Part shown: positions 20,824-31,764 of the stretch, one piece after another
Layout: each line of letters starts with the position of its first letter
How positions within the stretch are numbered: the first letter of the stretch is position 1
Source of the DNA: Domibacillus sp. PGB-M46
GTDB taxonomy: Bacteria; Bacillota; Bacilli; Bacillales; Domibacillaceae
NCBI RefSeq assembly: GCF_022668875.1
Contig: NZ_JAKGCR010000005.1
Location: 248,001-312,000, forward strand
Reading direction: 5' to 3'
DNA length: 64,000 nt
The notes under the pieces: generated by a model
Told to the model about the DNA's origin: nothing
Database searches by the model: none
What the model saw: only the letters and a program-made list of their open reading frames with translations
Made by a program: the position numbers and the translations under genes

Positions 20824-22882
20824 AGATCTTTTATTGGAAATCGGCCTGGAGGAAATGCCGGCCCGTTTTGTAACGCAGTCCATGAAGCAGCTGGGCGATA
20901 AAACAGCCGCTTTTTTAACAGAGCTAAACATCAGCTTTGGAGATGTTCAAACATACTCGACGCCAAGACGTCTTGCCGTCCTTGTGAAAAATGTCTCGGA
21001 AGCACAGGAAGATATTAATGAAGAAGCAAAAGGCCCGGCTAAAAAAATTGCGCAGACAGAAGGTGGCGAATGGTCAAAAGCGGCCATTGGCTTTGCAAAA
21101 GGCCAGGGTATGACAACAGATGATATTTACTTTAAAGAAATAAAGGGTGTTGAATACGCGCATGTGAAAAAGTTCGTCAAAGGGCAGGAAACAGCCGCGC
21201 TTCTTTCAGGCCTTGAGGATGTTGTGCTTTCTTTAACATTCGGCAAAAACATGCGGTGGGGCTCCAATGACATTCGCTACGTGCGTCCGATTAAATGGGT
21301 AGCAGCCTTGTTTGGACAGAACGTCATTTCATTCGAGGTAGCAAATGTTGAAGCCGGAAATCAAACGGCAGGGCACCGGTTCCTGGGCACGTCAGCTCTT
21401 ATTTCAGAGCCGGCAGCATATGTGGATACGTTAAAAGGCGAGTTTGTCGTTGCAGATCCTGAAGAACGCCGCGGCATGATCCTGGCCCAATTGAAAGAGC
21501 TGGAAAATCAAAATAACTGGTCCATTCCTGTAGATGAATCGCTTTTAGAGGAAGTGAATAACCTCGTCGAATATCCTACGGCGCTTTCTGGTTCATTTAA
21601 TGAAGCGTTTCTGGACTTGCCGGAAGAAGTGCTGATTACATCTATGAAAGAGCACCAGCGTTACTTCCCGGTTAAAGATGCAGACGGTACGCTGCTGCCT
21701 CATTTTATTACCGTCCGCAACGGCAACACTCATGCGATTGAGAAAGTCGCACGCGGCAATGAAAAAGTATTGCGTGCCCGTTTAGCGGATGCCGACTTCT
21801 TTTACAAAGAAGATCAGAAAACGCCGATTGCTGATTCTCTTCAAAAGCTGGAAAGAATTGTTTACCATGAAAAAATTGGCACACTGTCAGAAAAAGTGTC
21901 CCGGATTCGCCGTATTACAGCAAGTCTCGCCCAGTTAATCGGTGCAACAGACGAAGTAAAAGCGTTGGCAGACCGCGCAGCAGAAATTTGCAAATTTGAC
22001 CTTGTTACACAAATGGTGTATGAATTTCCAGAGCTGCAAGGCGTGATGGGTGAAAAATATGCCCGTCAAAAAGGTGAAAAAGAAGAAGTAGCTGTGGCGG
22101 TTAATGAGCACTATATGCCGCGTTCAGCAGATGATGCCGTTCCGGCAACGGAAACAGGCGCCCTTGTCAGTATCGCAGATAAGCTTGATACAATTACGGC
22201 CTGCTTCGCAGTTGGAATTATCCCGACCGGCTCTCAAGATCCATACGCCCTTCGCCGTCAGGCAGCAGGTATTGTGCAGACGATGCTGGAGCAGAACTGG
22301 AATGTACCGCTTGAAGACGTGATTGCTGCTGCAATTAAAGAAGTGCTTGCAGACCATGTGGGTGATAAAACAGCCGAAACGCTTCAAGAGGAAATCAGCT
22401 CCTTTTTCTCGCTTCGCGTCAAGCATATTCTTCAGGAAAAAGGCGTTCGGTATGACATTATTGATGCTGTTTTAACAAAAGCAGGAACGCTGAAGAGCAT
22501 GGAAGAAACAGCTGCGGTGTTAATGGCCCATAAAGAAGATGAGGATTTCAAGGAAACGATGGAAGCGCTGAGCCGCATTGTGAATATTTCAAGAAAAGCA
22601 GCCGGTGAACAAACGGTAAATCCATCATTGTTTGAAAACGACCAGGAAGCAGCATTGTATAAAGGATATGAGACGTTACAAAGTGAATGGAACCAGACGG
22701 CATCAGCGGAAGCCCGTTACAGCCTTCTTGCGTCCTTAAAGCCGGCTATTGAAGATTATTTTGATCATACAATGGTCATGGCAGAAGACGAGGCGCTTAA
22801 ACAAAACCGCTTAGCGATGATGACGCATCTGGCCCGCTTTATTCTTGACTTCGCAGAAGTGCCGGCTGTTCTTGTAAAATAA
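20816..22882 (+). CDS. glyS: Glycyl-tRNA synthetase beta subunit
   Basis: A 688-residue beta subunit that binds tRNA-Gly. The N-terminus [15 protein letters not shown] is the family signature; the central HD-like region includes [12 protein letters not shown]-type [14 protein letters not shown], and the C-terminus has the DALR-like anticodon-binding helices ([19 protein letters not shown]-like [12 protein letters not shown]). The length fits the family. It begins at ATG 20816 inside the end of glyQ, so the subunits are made in step. Confidence 0.98.
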   Translation: MSKDLLLEIGLEEMPARFVTQSMKQLGDKTAAFLTELNISFGDVQTYSTPRRLAVLVKNVSEAQEDINEEAKGPAKKIAQTEGGEWSKAAIGFAKGQGMTTDDIYFKEIKGVEYAHVKKFVKGQETAALLSGLEDVVLSLTFGKNMRWGSNDIRYVRPIKWVAALFGQNVISFEVANVEAGNQTAGHRFLGTSALISEPAAYVDTLKGEFVVADPEERRGMILAQLKELENQNNWSIPVDESLLEEVNNLVEYPTALSGSFNEAFLDLPEEVLITSMKEHQRYFPVKDADGTLLPHFITVRNGNTHAIEKVARGNEKVLRARLADADFFYKEDQKTPIADSLQKLERIVYHEKIGTLSEKVSRIRRITASLAQLIGATDEVKALADRAAEICKFDLVTQMVYEFPELQGVMGEKYARQKGEKEEVAVAVNEHYMPRSADDAVPATETGALVSIADKLDTITACFAVGIIPTGSQDPYALRRQAAGIVQTMLEQNWNVPLEDVIAAAIKEVLADHVGDKTAETLQEEISSFFSLRVKHILQEKGVRYDIIDAVLTKAGTLKSMEETAAVLMAHKEDEDFKETMEALSRIVNISRKAAGEQTVNPSLFENDQEAALYKGYETLQSEWNQTASAEARYSLLASLKPAIEDYFDHTMVMAEDEALKQNRLAMMTHLARFILDFAEVPAVLVK

Positions 22883-22973
22883 ACCGGTCCATCCTGCGGT
22901 GCCCGCTGTTGAATCAGGAAAAATAAGTTATAATAAGAAGATGACATAAAACAACGGGATTTATATTGACGGG

Positions 22974-23609
22974 ATGGTGAGGACGATGGAACTAAATAAA
23001 CGGCAGGAAAAAATTCTTGAAATTGTAAAAGAAAACGGTCCGATTACAGGAGAAAGTATAGCGGACCAGCTTAACCTGACCCGTGCTACACTGCGTCCGG
23101 ACCTGGCTATTTTAACAATGGCCGGGTTCTTGGATGCGCGTCCGCGTGTCGGTTATTTTTACACAGGAAAGTCCGGTCCGCAGCTTATGACGGAGAGTTT
23201 AATGAAACTGTATGTGCGCGACTTCCAAGCGGTGCCGATCGTGGTGAAGGAGCAGTCAACCGTCTATGATGCGATCGTTACCATGTTTCTTGAAGACGTC
23301 GGCACCTTGTTTGTGGTGGATGAATCCTTTTGCTTATCAGGTGTCCTATCAAGAAAAGATTTGCTTCGAGCCAGCATCGGTAAGCAGGATTTAAACTCTC
23401 TTCCCGTCAATATTATTATGACGCGGATGCCTAACATTGCGGTTTGTCAGCGGGATGATTTGCTTCTGGATGTAGCAAAAACGCTGCTTGAGAAACAAAT
23501 CGACTGCGTGCCTGTTGTGAAAAAAACCGATAAAGGGCAGGAAGTAACCGGCCGGGTCACCAAAACAACGATTACCCGTGCTCTTGTGTCCCTGACAGAT
23601 GATCATTAA
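22974..23609 (+). CDS. ccpN: Transcriptional repressor CcpN (HTH plus CBS pair)
   Basis: A 211-residue regulator with an N-terminal helix-turn-helix ([19 protein letters not shown], then [19 protein letters not shown]) and two CBS domains (about 75-135 and 140-205). CcpN represses gapB and pckA under glycolytic conditions in B. subtilis, and it lies next to the PPDK regulator gene there too. The exact start is uncertain: ATG 22974, GTG 22977 and ATG 22986 are all in frame and none has an ideal ribosome binding site. Confidence 0.92.
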   Translation: MVRTMELNKRQEKILEIVKENGPITGESIADQLNLTRATLRPDLAILTMAGFLDARPRVGYFYTGKSGPQLMTESLMKLYVRDFQAVPIVVKEQSTVYDAIVTMFLEDVGTLFVVDESFCLSGVLSRKDLLRASIGKQDLNSLPVNIIMTRMPNIAVCQRDDLLLDVAKTLLEKQIDCVPVVKKTDKGQEVTGRVTKTTITRALVSLTDDH

Positions 23610-23629
23610 AAGAAAGGCGGCTACCATGC

Positions 23630-24442
23630 ATGAATGATCCGATCATTTATATTGTATCCGATTCCGTCGGTGAAACAGCAGAACTTGTTACGAAAGCAGC
23701 TTTAAGCCAGTTCAGCGGCCCTCATGCCGTCATTAAACGATTTCCTTACGTAGAGGACCCCTCCCACATTGATGAGGTCATTAACCTGGCCAGGGAAGAT
23801 GGCGGGATTATTGTATACACGCTTGTAAAACCGGATATTCGTGCATACATGATTAAATCCGCGGATGTGAATAATATAGAGGTCATTGACTTAATCGGCC
23901 CTCTTATGGACCAGCTTGAATCAATGTACACCATGCAGCCATTATTCGAACCGGGGCTTGTAAGGCGCCTGGATGAAGATTATTTCAAAAAGGTGGATGC
24001 GATTGAATTTGCGGTAAAGTACGATGATGGACGCGATCCACGCGGATTATTAAAAGCCGATATTATCTTAATCGGTGTATCGCGCACATCCAAAACGCCG
24101 CTTTCACAATTTTTAGCCCATAAACGGGTAAAAGTAGCAAATGTACCGATTGTGCCGGAAGTGGATCCGCCGCAGGAATTATTCACGATTCCAAAAGAAA
24201 AGTGCATCGGCTTGAAGATCAGTCCGGAAAAGCTGAATTCGATTCGTCGTGAGCGGTTGATTTCTTTAGGACTGGACGACAGCGCCAGCTATGCGGATGT
24301 AGAACGTATCAAAAAAGAATTGACGTATTTCGAGGAGATTACGGCGAGAATAGGCTGCGACGTCATCGATGTAACCAACAAAGCGGTGGAAGAAACAGCG
24401 AATATTATTATGAGCCTTTATCGAAGCCGAAAAAGTACATAA
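23630..24442 (+). CDS. yqfL: Pyruvate, phosphate dikinase regulatory protein family (YqfL)
   Basis: A 270-residue DUF299-family bifunctional kinase/phosphorylase that in other bacteria controls pyruvate, phosphate dikinase with ADP and phosphate. It has the N-terminal [15 protein letters not shown] and the P-loop-like [15 protein letters not shown], followed by [11 protein letters not shown]. In B. subtilis the homologue modulates CcpN activity, consistent with the 20-base spacing here. AAAGGCGG lies nine bases before ATG 23630. A terminator stem overlaps the stop codon. Confidence 0.92.
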   Translation: MNDPIIYIVSDSVGETAELVTKAALSQFSGPHAVIKRFPYVEDPSHIDEVINLAREDGGIIVYTLVKPDIRAYMIKSADVNNIEVIDLIGPLMDQLESMYTMQPLFEPGLVRRLDEDYFKKVDAIEFAVKYDDGRDPRGLLKADIILIGVSRTSKTPLSQFLAHKRVKVANVPIVPEVDPPQELFTIPKEKCIGLKISPEKLNSIRRERLISLGLDDSASYADVERIKKELTYFEEITARIGCDVIDVTNKAVEETANIIMSLYRSRKST

Positions 24443-24463
24443 TCAGTCGATTATGTACTTTTC
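24431..24463 (+). terminator. Intrinsic terminator overlapping the yqfL stop
   Basis: AAAAGTACATAATC (24431-24444) pairs perfectly with GATTATGTACTTTT (24449-24462), with an AGTC loop. Confidence 0.85.
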
Positions 24464-24487
24464 ATTTTCATGGAAATGTTCTATAAT
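24459..24487 (+). promoter_or_regulatory. Probable sigma-A promoter of dnaG-sigA
   Basis: TTTTCA (24459-24464), a 17-base spacer and a perfect TATAAT (24482-24487). It implies a leader of about 185 bases before dnaG. Confidence 0.6.
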
Positions 24488-24519
24488 AAAAAATTGTGAT
24501 AAAAATGTTCAAAAAGGTT

Positions 24520-24645
24520 TAGAGCTGCCTTCAAAAGAATAAACTATCTATGTAACCCTTCAGGTGGCAGTCTTTACCCAGCAAGAAGTTCTTTTCGACG
24601 AACTTTTGTGCGAAAAGAAGGATTCTACTCACGTTTGTAGAATAA
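24520..24645 (+). other. Structured leader of dnaG-sigA
   Basis: In the leader, CTGCC (24525-24529) can pair with GGCAG (24566-24570). AAGTTC (24586-24591) with GAACTT (24600-24605) competes with CTTTTCG (24591-24597) pairing with CGAAAAG (24611-24617). ATTCTAC (24622-24628) pairs with GTAGAAT (24637-24643). No open reading frame of note lies here. It may be regulatory or only incidental structure. Confidence 0.4.
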
Positions 24646-24680
24646 ATAACAAAATACGATTTTACAGCTGGTGATGTCAT

Positions 24681-26498
24681 TTGTCCAGAAGAATACCTGA
24701 AGAAACCATTCAGCAAATTAAACAGGGTGTTGAGATCGCTGATGTAATCGGAGAGTATGTTCAGTTGAAAAAGCAGGGCCGGAATTACTTCGGTTTATGC
24801 CCATTTCATGGTGAAAACTCACCGTCTTTCTCAGTGTCGCCCGAGAAACAAATTTATCATTGTTTCGGCTGCGGCGCTGGAGGGAACGCGTTTACCTTTT
24901 TAATGGAAATCGACCAGATTCCGTTTCAGGAAGCGGCGGCAAGACTTGCTGACCGTGCAGGGATCACACTGGATATTTCCCCATCAGAAAGCGAAGAAAC
25001 GACAAAAACAGATGAGAATGCCGATCTGTATGAAGCGCATGAACTGATGGCGAAATTTTACCGGCACCTGCTTCTGAATACAGAAGAAGGAAGTGAGGCG
25101 CTTTTTTATTTGCGCAAGCGCGGATTTACAGACGAAGACATTGACCGCTTTCAAATCGGCTGGGCACCGCCGCAGCCTGAATTTGCGTTAAACATTCTTA
25201 CAAAACGCGGTTTTTCTGTCGAACGAATGGAACAGGCTGGCCTGCTGGTTAAAAACGAAGAAACCGGCCGTTACTTTGATCGGTTTCGCGGCAGGATTAT
25301 GTTTCCCCTTCATGATCAAAAGGGGCGTGTGTCCGGATTTTCCGGCCGCGACCTTGGAGAAGGGCAGCCAAAATATTTAAATTCACCCGAGACACCCATT
25401 TTTTATAAGAGCAGCCTTTTGTACCACTTTCATGCAGCAAGAACAGCAATCAAGAAGCAAAAACAATTTATCCTTTTTGAAGGTTTTGCCGATGTTATTG
25501 CAGCGGTGAGAGCCGGTTTTCATCAATCGGTAGCCGTTATGGGAACCGCCCTCACGGAAGAGCACATCAGGCAGTTAAAGCGCATTTGTGATCAAGCGGT
25601 CATTTGTTATGACGGGGACAAGGCTGGCTTAAATGCTGCTTACAAAGCGGCCAATATGCTTGACAGTCACGATATCGGCGTAAAAGTCACGATTCTTCCC
25701 GAGCAGCTTGATCCTGATGAATTTATCAGGCAAAAGGGTACAGATGCTTTTTCTGCTTATATAAAGGATTCTTCGCTTACACTGATGGCGTTTAAAATGG
25801 AGTTTTTAAAGCGCGGAAAAAATATGCGGGATGATGAACAAAAGTTTCGCTATATTGAAGAAGTGCTGACAGAAATCTCTAGGTTAAAAAAAGCAGTAGA
25901 GCGGGATCATTACTTACGCCGGCTGGCTGATGAATTTTCACTGTCTCTGCAGGCGCTGCAGGAACAGGAAAAAGCATTATTCCTAAAAAAACGTCCGGTG
26001 CGGCCGGCCCTGCCTCAAAAAGAGGAAGTTTCCGGAAATGCTCCACAGCGGGAACGGTTGATCCGGCAGTATCCGCGTCATGAAACAGCTGAAAGAAGAC
26101 TGCTGGCTCATATGCTGGCCAATCCTGAGCTCGCAGAACGAATCCGAATGATGCTTCAAGGAGATTCGTTTTCCATAGATGAGCACCAGGCACTGTTTAC
26201 GTATTTACTTGGATATTATGAACAAACAACAGAACCGGATATGGCATCTTTTTTGTCTGTACTGCAAGACAGCCAGCTCAGGCGTCTCGCTGTTGACATC
26301 AGCTTAACAACAGTCAGCGGCGAGCCTGGCGAGGAAGAGCTTTCCGATTATGTAAAAGAAATTCAAAAACAGCATCGCCGTTTGGAAATCGAAGAGAAAA
26401 AAAGAGAGCGGATTGAGGCAGAAAAACGTCATGATTATGTAGGAGCTGCCCGAATTTTGCATGAAATCATTTCGCTTGAAAAACAACTCGCCCGCTAA
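24681..26498 (+). CDS. dnaG: DNA primase DnaG
   Basis: A 605-residue primase that makes RNA primers for replication. The N-terminal CHC2 zinc domain (LCPFH and [10 protein letters not shown], residues about 37-65) is followed by the TOPRIM catalytic core ([10 protein letters not shown], then [11 protein letters not shown]) and a C-terminal helicase-interacting region (about 450-605). The start is TTG 24681 with GGTGAT upstream, and it gives the family N-terminus ([11 protein letters not shown]). sigA follows 32 bases later, the classical macromolecular synthesis operon. Confidence 0.97.
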   Translation: MSRRIPEETIQQIKQGVEIADVIGEYVQLKKQGRNYFGLCPFHGENSPSFSVSPEKQIYHCFGCGAGGNAFTFLMEIDQIPFQEAAARLADRAGITLDISPSESEETTKTDENADLYEAHELMAKFYRHLLLNTEEGSEALFYLRKRGFTDEDIDRFQIGWAPPQPEFALNILTKRGFSVERMEQAGLLVKNEETGRYFDRFRGRIMFPLHDQKGRVSGFSGRDLGEGQPKYLNSPETPIFYKSSLLYHFHAARTAIKKQKQFILFEGFADVIAAVRAGFHQSVAVMGTALTEEHIRQLKRICDQAVICYDGDKAGLNAAYKAANMLDSHDIGVKVTILPEQLDPDEFIRQKGTDAFSAYIKDSSLTLMAFKMEFLKRGKNMRDDEQKFRYIEEVLTEISRLKKAVERDHYLRRLADEFSLSLQALQEQEKALFLKKRPVRPALPQKEEVSGNAPQRERLIRQYPRHETAERRLLAHMLANPELAERIRMMLQGDSFSIDEHQALFTYLLGYYEQTTEPDMASFLSVLQDSQLRRLAVDISLTTVSGEPGEEELSDYVKEIQKQHRRLEIEEKKRERIEAEKRHDYVGAARILHEIISLEKQLAR

Positions 26499-26530
26499 GA
26501 TTGTCCAGGAAGTTGGAAGGAGGGGGACTA

Positions 26531-27658
26531 ATGGCTGAAAAGTCAACACGTTCCAAAGAAGCTGAATTAACACTTGAAAAAGCAAAAGAACTTATTATTG
26601 AGACAGGTAAACAAAGAGGAGAATTAACATACAATTACGTAGCGGACAAATTAGCCTCGTTTGAAGTGGATTCCGGCCAGATTGATGAGTTTTACGAATC
26701 CCTTACAGAGCAGGGGGTAGAACTCGTTGATGAAGAAGAAAGCAACGATGACGGTGATCCGAACATCCAGGAGCTTGAAAAAGAAAATGAGGAATTTGAT
26801 TTAAACGACTTAAGTGTTCCTCCTGGTGTGAAAATCAACGATCCCGTTCGTATGTACTTAAAAGAAATTGGCCGTGTTGATCTTTTGTCTGCCCAGGAAG
26901 AAATTGAACTGGCTCACCGGATTGAAGAAGGGGACGAAGAAGCAAAACGACGTTTAGCAGAAGCGAACCTGCGCCTTGTTGTCAGCATTGCCAAACGTTA
27001 TGTAGGCCGTGGCATGCTGTTCCTTGATTTGATTCAAGAAGGAAATATGGGCTTAATCAAAGCGGTTGAGAAGTTCGACTACCGTAAAGGGTTTAAATTC
27101 AGTACGTATGCCACATGGTGGATTCGCCAGGCGATTACCCGTGCCATTGCCGACCAGGCCCGTACCATTCGGATCCCGGTTCATATGGTTGAAACGATTA
27201 ATAAATTAATTCGTGTTCAGCGCCAGCTTCTTCAGGATCTAGGCCGCGAACCGGCACCAGAAGAAATTGCGGAAGAAATGGATTTAACACCTGAAAAAGT
27301 ACGTGAAATTTTAAAGATCGCGCAAGAGCCTGTTTCACTTGAAACACCAATTGGGGAAGAAGATGATTCACATCTTGGCGACTTTATTGAAGACCAGGAA
27401 GCGACTTCTCCGTCTGAACACGCTGCTTATGAATTGTTGAAAGAGCAGCTTGAAGACGTGCTCGATACCTTAACGGACCGGGAAGAGAATGTTCTTCGCC
27501 TTCGTTTTGGCCTTGATGATGGACGGACACGGACACTTGAAGAAGTAGGTAAAGTATTTGGTGTAACGCGTGAGCGTATTCGCCAAATTGAAGCAAAAGC
27601 CCTTCGTAAGCTCCGCCATCCAAGCCGCAGCAAACGTTTGAAGGATTTCTTAGAATAA
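26531..27658 (+). CDS. sigA: Primary sigma factor SigA (RpoD)
   Basis: A 375-residue housekeeping sigma-70. Region 1.1 at the N-terminus is followed by 1.2 ([21 protein letters not shown]), 2.1-2.4 ([36 protein letters not shown]), region 3 and region 4 ([20 protein letters not shown]). ATG 26531 follows GGAGGGGG; the in-frame ATG 26501 overlaps the region just after dnaG and is rejected. The operon ends at a strong terminator. Confidence 0.98.
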   Translation: MAEKSTRSKEAELTLEKAKELIIETGKQRGELTYNYVADKLASFEVDSGQIDEFYESLTEQGVELVDEEESNDDGDPNIQELEKENEEFDLNDLSVPPGVKINDPVRMYLKEIGRVDLLSAQEEIELAHRIEEGDEEAKRRLAEANLRLVVSIAKRYVGRGMLFLDLIQEGNMGLIKAVEKFDYRKGFKFSTYATWWIRQAITRAIADQARTIRIPVHMVETINKLIRVQRQLLQDLGREPAPEEIAEEMDLTPEKVREILKIAQEPVSLETPIGEEDDSHLGDFIEDQEATSPSEHAAYELLKEQLEDVLDTLTDREENVLRLRFGLDDGRTRTLEEVGKVFGVTRERIRQIEAKALRKLRHPSRSKRLKDFLE

Positions 27659-27668
27659 GTTAAATTCA

Positions 27669-27691
27669 AGGCCGGGTTTCCCGGCTTTTTT
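27669..27691 (+). terminator. Intrinsic terminator after sigA
   Basis: GCCGGG-TTT-CCCGGC stem-loop followed by TTTTTT. Confidence 0.95.
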
Positions 27692-27757
27692 CGTGCAAAA
27701 AAGCAGGATAATCCTTGCCGGTCACGAATAGTATTGTGTATTGGGGTGTGAAGCAGG

Positions 27758-28291
27758 GTGAAACAAACGAAAAAAGACATTATTATTCAGGAAATACTTC
27801 TCTGGAAAGACAATCAAATGCTGCCTCCACATTATTGTGATTATTTACTAGCGCTTTATACACAAGGAACAGAATTTACAGAAGCAGGAAGACGCGCCCG
27901 ATTGAAGCGAATTCACATGTCAACCGCACTGCTTGCACTGCTTTTATTGCCAGTTGCTGTATGTATTCTCTATTTTACGGAATTGTCTTTTCTTTTGCAA
28001 ACAGTGATTTTGACAAGTTTTGTCGGAAGCCTGTTGCTGCTGGCCATTTATTTTTCACGCCAAAAAGTGCTGGCGCCTATGCTTTTTTTAGGTGCTGCAG
28101 TCCTGCTTTTGCTGCTCTCCTTGGAATTAAATACCCGGATTTTTCATGATCGTTCTTATACTTTATATGGGCTTCTTGCTGTAAATTGCCTGCTTTGGAT
28201 TTTTACCGGTGTAAAGCTCAAGCTGTTTTACTTTTCTATTTCCGGTGGATTGGGCCTTATCGTGCTTCTCTTTTTCTGGCTGCAAAACTAA
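27758..28291 (+). CDS. Hypothetical multi-pass membrane protein
   Basis: A 177-residue protein I do not recognise. The first 50 residues are soluble and charged (KQTKKDIIIQEILLWKDNQMLPPHYCDYLLALY), reminiscent of short helical regions in other Bacillus membrane proteins. Five or so hydrophobic segments then fill residues 53-175. GTG 27758 is the start, with GGGGTGTGA upstream. It sits alone between sigA and cccA, and has no neighbour that suggests a function. Confidence 0.8.
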   Translation: MKQTKKDIIIQEILLWKDNQMLPPHYCDYLLALYTQGTEFTEAGRRARLKRIHMSTALLALLLLPVAVCILYFTELSFLLQTVILTSFVGSLLLLAIYFSRQKVLAPMLFLGAAVLLLLLSLELNTRIFHDRSYTLYGLLAVNCLLWIFTGVKLKLFYFSISGGLGLIVLLFFWLQN

Positions 28292-28425
28292 AAGGGCAGC
28301 TGAATGATCTGTCATAAGGGGAAAACTTTAAAGTAAGCCTTTTCGTACCCTTTATTTTCAAGTAAAATAATAAGTGTTTGTATTTTTCGGTTTTCTTTTT
28401 ACATAAAAAGAGAGGGGGAAACAGC

Positions 28426-28800
28426 ATGAATCGTAATCCGTTAATTCCATTTTTGTTAATTGCGGTATTCGGGCTCGGATTAATGTTCTTTTTGTCGTTG
28501 GATGGAATTGATAACGCAAAAGAAAGAGCCGAGGAAGGAAAGACAGCAGAAGAAGGCGGAGGAGAAACAGCGGCAGGGGGAAAATTTGATCCGGAGGCCC
28601 ACTATGAGTCCTCTTGCATTGGCTGTCATGGCAGCAACTATGAAGGCGGTGCAGGCCCGTCGCTCGTTGGAGTAGGAGAAAAGCTTTCCCAGGAAGAAAT
28701 TCAAGATATTGTGGTAAACGGTAAAGGCAGTATGCCGGCAGGTCTTGTTCCCCAGGAAAACGCCGAGGCGATGGCAGCCTGGGTAGCTGAAATTAAATAA
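28426..28800 (+). CDS. cccA: Cytochrome c-550
   Basis: A 124-residue membrane-anchored c-type cytochrome. One N-terminal membrane segment (residues about 6-25) leads to an acidic, Gly-rich linker and a small cytochrome c domain with the heme-binding CIGCH and a distal methionine in GSMPAGLV. It carries electrons in the respiratory chain on the outer face of the membrane. ATG 28426 follows AGAGGGGGAAA; longer in-frame starts are upstream of that site. sigA-cccA-trmK order matches B. subtilis. Confidence 0.93.
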   Translation: MNRNPLIPFLLIAVFGLGLMFFLSLDGIDNAKERAEEGKTAEEGGGETAAGGKFDPEAHYESSCIGCHGSNYEGGAGPSLVGVGEKLSQEEIQDIVVNGKGSMPAGLVPQENAEAMAAWVAEIK

Positions 28801-28810
28801 TAACATTCTA

Positions 28811-28842
28811 CAAAGGCCTTTGTGTATGCAAAGGCCTTTTTT
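28811..28842 (+). terminator. Intrinsic terminator after cccA
   Basis: AAAGGCCTTTG pairs with CAAAGGCCTTT around TGTATG, followed by a T run. Confidence 0.93.
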
Positions 28843-28896
28843 CTTTTGAAATGTGATAAGATAGGAAAGAATTTTAATAAAAAGCGGTGAACATAT

Positions 28897-29604
28897 ATGA
28901 ATAGCAATCAGTTATCAAAAAGACTCGAAACGGTTGTTTCGTTTATTGCACCAGCCAGAACAATCGCGGATATTGGCTCAGACCATGCTTATCTGCCCTG
29001 TTATGCGGTGAAAAAAAATCTGGTAGACCGGGCTGTGGCGGGAGAAGTGGTGGAAGGCCCTTTTCAGTCTGCGAGACGGCAAGTACTGTCAGAAGGGTTG
29101 TCAGAGAAAGTTGATGTGCGTAAAGGAAACGGACTCGCTGTGCTGGAAGCGGGAGAAGTGGAGTGCATCACGATTGCAGGAATGGGAGGTCCACTGATCG
29201 CATCGATTTTAGAAGAAGGAAAGAGCAAGCTTGCCGGCGTTGCAAAGCTCATTCTGCAGCCGAATATTGCCGGCCATGCAGTTCGGGAATGGCTTGATGC
29301 AAATGGCTGGACTATAGAACAAGAAGCCATTTTAGAAGAAGATGGCCAATTGTATGAGGTTATCAGCGCTACAGCCGGCTCGTCACGTGCTTTGTCGCCG
29401 AAGGAATTGCTCTTTGGACCGTTCTTGATAAAGCAGAAAAACAACGCATTCCGGCTGAAATGGCAGCGGGAACTTGATCAAATTAATCATGTCCTCAGCC
29501 GTTTAACCGATGCCCAGCATACAGAGGGCACTGAAAAGAAGAAAAGTGAGTTAAAACAAAAAAAACAGTGGATTGAGGAAGTGATCGCCGATGAAAACGC
29601 CTAA
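28897..29604 (+). CDS. trmK: tRNA (adenine(22)-N1)-methyltransferase TrmK
   Basis: A 235-residue methyltransferase that makes m1A22 in tRNA. The Rossmann SAM-binding motif ADIGSDHAYLPCYAV is near residue 24, the active-site region is ITIAGMGGPLI, and a C-terminal coiled coil (about 185-235) ends the protein. An AAAGCGGTGA-type site precedes ATG 28897. It overlaps yqfO by 14 bases. Confidence 0.95.
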   Translation: MNSNQLSKRLETVVSFIAPARTIADIGSDHAYLPCYAVKKNLVDRAVAGEVVEGPFQSARRQVLSEGLSEKVDVRKGNGLAVLEAGEVECITIAGMGGPLIASILEEGKSKLAGVAKLILQPNIAGHAVREWLDANGWTIEQEAILEEDGQLYEVISATAGSSRALSPKELLFGPFLIKQKNNAFRLKWQRELDQINHVLSRLTDAQHTEGTEKKKSELKQKKQWIEEVIADENA

Positions 29605-30712
29605 CGGACATGAGATTATTGGGCTGTTTGAACGATTTTCACCGAAATCTTATGCGATGGAAGGAGACAAAATCGGATTGCAGATCGGCCGCTTAAACAA
29701 GCCGTGCAAAAAAGTTATGATTGCGCTGGATGTTCTTGAAAGCGTCGTGGATGAAGCGATCGAAGAAAACACTGATTTGATTATAGCCCATCATCCGCTT
29801 ATTTACCGGCCGCTTGGTGCCATTCAAACGGATCAGACAGCAGGAAGAGTGATTGAAAAGCTGATTAAGCATGATATTGCGGTATACGCTGCTCATACGA
29901 ATTTGGATGTAGCGAAAGGCGGAGTAAATGACCTGCTGGCTTCCGCTCTTCACTTAACGAATACAGAAGTGCTCGTGCCGACCATAGCTGAAGAGTTGAG
30001 AAAGCTGGCCGTTTTTGTGCCGCTCGATCAGGCAGAAGCCGTAAGAGAGGCACTTGGAAAAGCAGGCGCTGGAGCGCTTGGAAATTATCAAAACTGTTCT
30101 TTTTCTCAACAAGGAGAAGGGCGTTTTCAGCCCGGTGAAGAAGCTGAGCCTTTTATCGGCCAAGCCGGCGGCCGCTTAGAAACAGTACAGGAAGAAAAAA
30201 TCGAAGTGATTTATCCTGTTCACATAGAGAAGAAAGTGCTCAGTGCCATGCTTAAAGCCCATCCATATGAAGAGGCAGCTTATGATATTTATCCTCTTCA
30301 AAACAAAGGAGAACAGCTTGGACTGGGCCGTATCGGCCTGCTTCCACAGGAAATGACACTGGAGCAGTTTGCTATGCATGTGAAGGAGTCATTACAATCT
30401 GGAGGCGTAAGAGTAGTCGGTGATAAAACACGTCTTGTCCGTAAGGTAGCCGTATTGGGCGGAGACGGCAACAAATACTGGCAGACGGCGCTGCGTAAAG
30501 GAGCAGACGTGTACGTAACAGGTGATTTTTATTATCATACTGCGCATGATGCAGATGCTGAAGGCCTCGCAGTTGTCGATCCGGGGCATAACGTAGAGAA
30601 AGTGATGAAAAAAGGCGTAGCAGCCGTTCTTCACGAGCAGGCCTCCAGACAAAAATGGACTGTTGAATTTGTGGCTTCTGCCGTTGAAACAGACCCTTTT
30701 CAATTTATGTAA
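29591..30712 (+). CDS. yqfO: Nif3-like dinuclear metal-binding protein (YqfO)
   Basis: A 373-residue DUF34/NIF3-family protein, sometimes annotated as GTP cyclohydrolase 1 type 2. The two family halves flank an inserted PII/CutA-like domain (about 130-235). Metal ligands are in IAHHPLIYRP, AHTNLDV and the C-terminal VTGDFYYHTAHDA with VDPGHNVE. The biochemical role is not settled. Translation is probably coupled to trmK. Confidence 0.93.
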   Translation: MKTPNGHEIIGLFERFSPKSYAMEGDKIGLQIGRLNKPCKKVMIALDVLESVVDEAIEENTDLIIAHHPLIYRPLGAIQTDQTAGRVIEKLIKHDIAVYAAHTNLDVAKGGVNDLLASALHLTNTEVLVPTIAEELRKLAVFVPLDQAEAVREALGKAGAGALGNYQNCSFSQQGEGRFQPGEEAEPFIGQAGGRLETVQEEKIEVIYPVHIEKKVLSAMLKAHPYEEAAYDIYPLQNKGEQLGLGRIGLLPQEMTLEQFAMHVKESLQSGGVRVVGDKTRLVRKVAVLGGDGNKYWQTALRKGADVYVTGDFYYHTAHDADAEGLAVVDPGHNVEKVMKKGVAAVLHEQASRQKWTVEFVASAVETDPFQFM

Positions 30713-30714
30713 AT

Positions 30715-30748
30715 AAAAAAGCAGCTCCGTTTAAGGAGCTGCTTTTTT
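30715..30748. terminator. Bidirectional terminator between yqfO and ispH
   Basis: AAAAAAGCAGCTCC pairs with GGAGCTGCTTTTTT; runs of A and T on both sides serve both convergent genes. Confidence 0.93.
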
Positions 30749-31703
30749 AGCGTGAGGTTAACGTCGATTTTTTTACTTTAGGCAAAATTTTCTCAAGCGG
30801 TACTTTTCGCTCACGTACCCAGGTTGATTCATCTTCGGGGTCAAATGCTTCTAAAAACTGAATCACTTCTTTTACGATAGGTGTTGGTGTAGAAGCGCCG
30901 GCGGTGACAGCCACTGTTTCGGCATCTTTAAGCCAGTCAATATTAATTTCAGAAACATCAGACACCCGGTATGCAGTGGTGCCGGCAATTTCAATAGATA
31001 CCTGCGCAAGTCGATTGGAGTTATTGCTTTTCGGATCTCCTACGACAATCAGCACATCTGCTTCACCGGCTTGATCAGCCACTGCTTCCTGCCGCACTTG
31101 CGTCGCAAGGCAGATTTCCTTATGCATTTCTGCATGTGGATACTTTTCTTTGATCGCATCCATAATATCAATAACATCCCATTGGCTCATGGTTGTTTGG
31201 TTTGTAACGATAATTTTATCATTTTTCATGTCCAGCGCCTTAACATCGTCTGCATTTTCCACAAGGTGAACAATTTCCGGTGCCACACCAACGGCGCCTT
31301 CCGGTTCCGGATGCCCTTTTTTGCCGATGTAAATCACATGATAGCCTTCTGCTTTTTTAGCCCGGATTAAATCATGGGTAACGGTAACATCAGGACAGGT
31401 TGCATCGATTGTCGTTAAGTTTTTTTGACGGGCAATTTCCCGTACTTCCGGCGACACACCGTGAGCTGTGAAAATGATTGTGCCTTCTGATACCTGCTCA
31501 ATAATGTCTTTTCGGTTTTTTCCGTCCAAGGTAATGATGCCTTCCGCTTCAAAAGCATCTGTAACATGTTTGTTGTGTACAATCATGCCTAAAATATAGA
31601 TTGGACGCGGCAATGTTTTATCAAGAGCGGCGTTACGGGCAATAACCATTGCATCAACAACACCGTAACAGTAACCGCGTGGTGAAATTTTTATTATTTT
31701 CAT
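30747..31703 (-). CDS. ispH: 4-hydroxy-3-methylbut-2-enyl diphosphate reductase IspH
   Basis: A 318-residue Fe-S enzyme that performs the last step of the MEP isoprenoid pathway, making IPP and DMAPP. The three cluster ligands are C12 (GYCYGV), the Cys in DATCPDV and the Cys in [10 protein letters not shown]. Substrate residues are in FTAHGVSPE and [20 protein letters not shown]-type ribosome binding site lies upstream on the reverse strand. IspG, which performs the preceding step, is encoded at 37.5-38.6 kb. Confidence 0.97.
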   Translation of the reverse strand: MKIIKISPRGYCYGVVDAMVIARNAALDKTLPRPIYILGMIVHNKHVTDAFEAEGIITLDGKNRKDIIEQVSEGTIIFTAHGVSPEVREIARQKNLTTIDATCPDVTVTHDLIRAKKAEGYHVIYIGKKGHPEPEGAVGVAPEIVHLVENADDVKALDMKNDKIIVTNQTTMSQWDVIDIMDAIKEKYPHAEMHKEICLATQVRQEAVADQAGEADVLIVVGDPKSNNSNRLAQVSIEIAGTTAYRVSDVSEINIDWLKDAETVAVTAGASTPTPIVKEVIQFLEAFDPEDESTWVRERKVPLEKILPKVKKSTLTSR

Positions 31704-31764
31704 ACAGCATCCTCCTCCAGCTTCTCACTTTATTATAAAGGAGAAAGCAGGGAAAACAAAGCGA

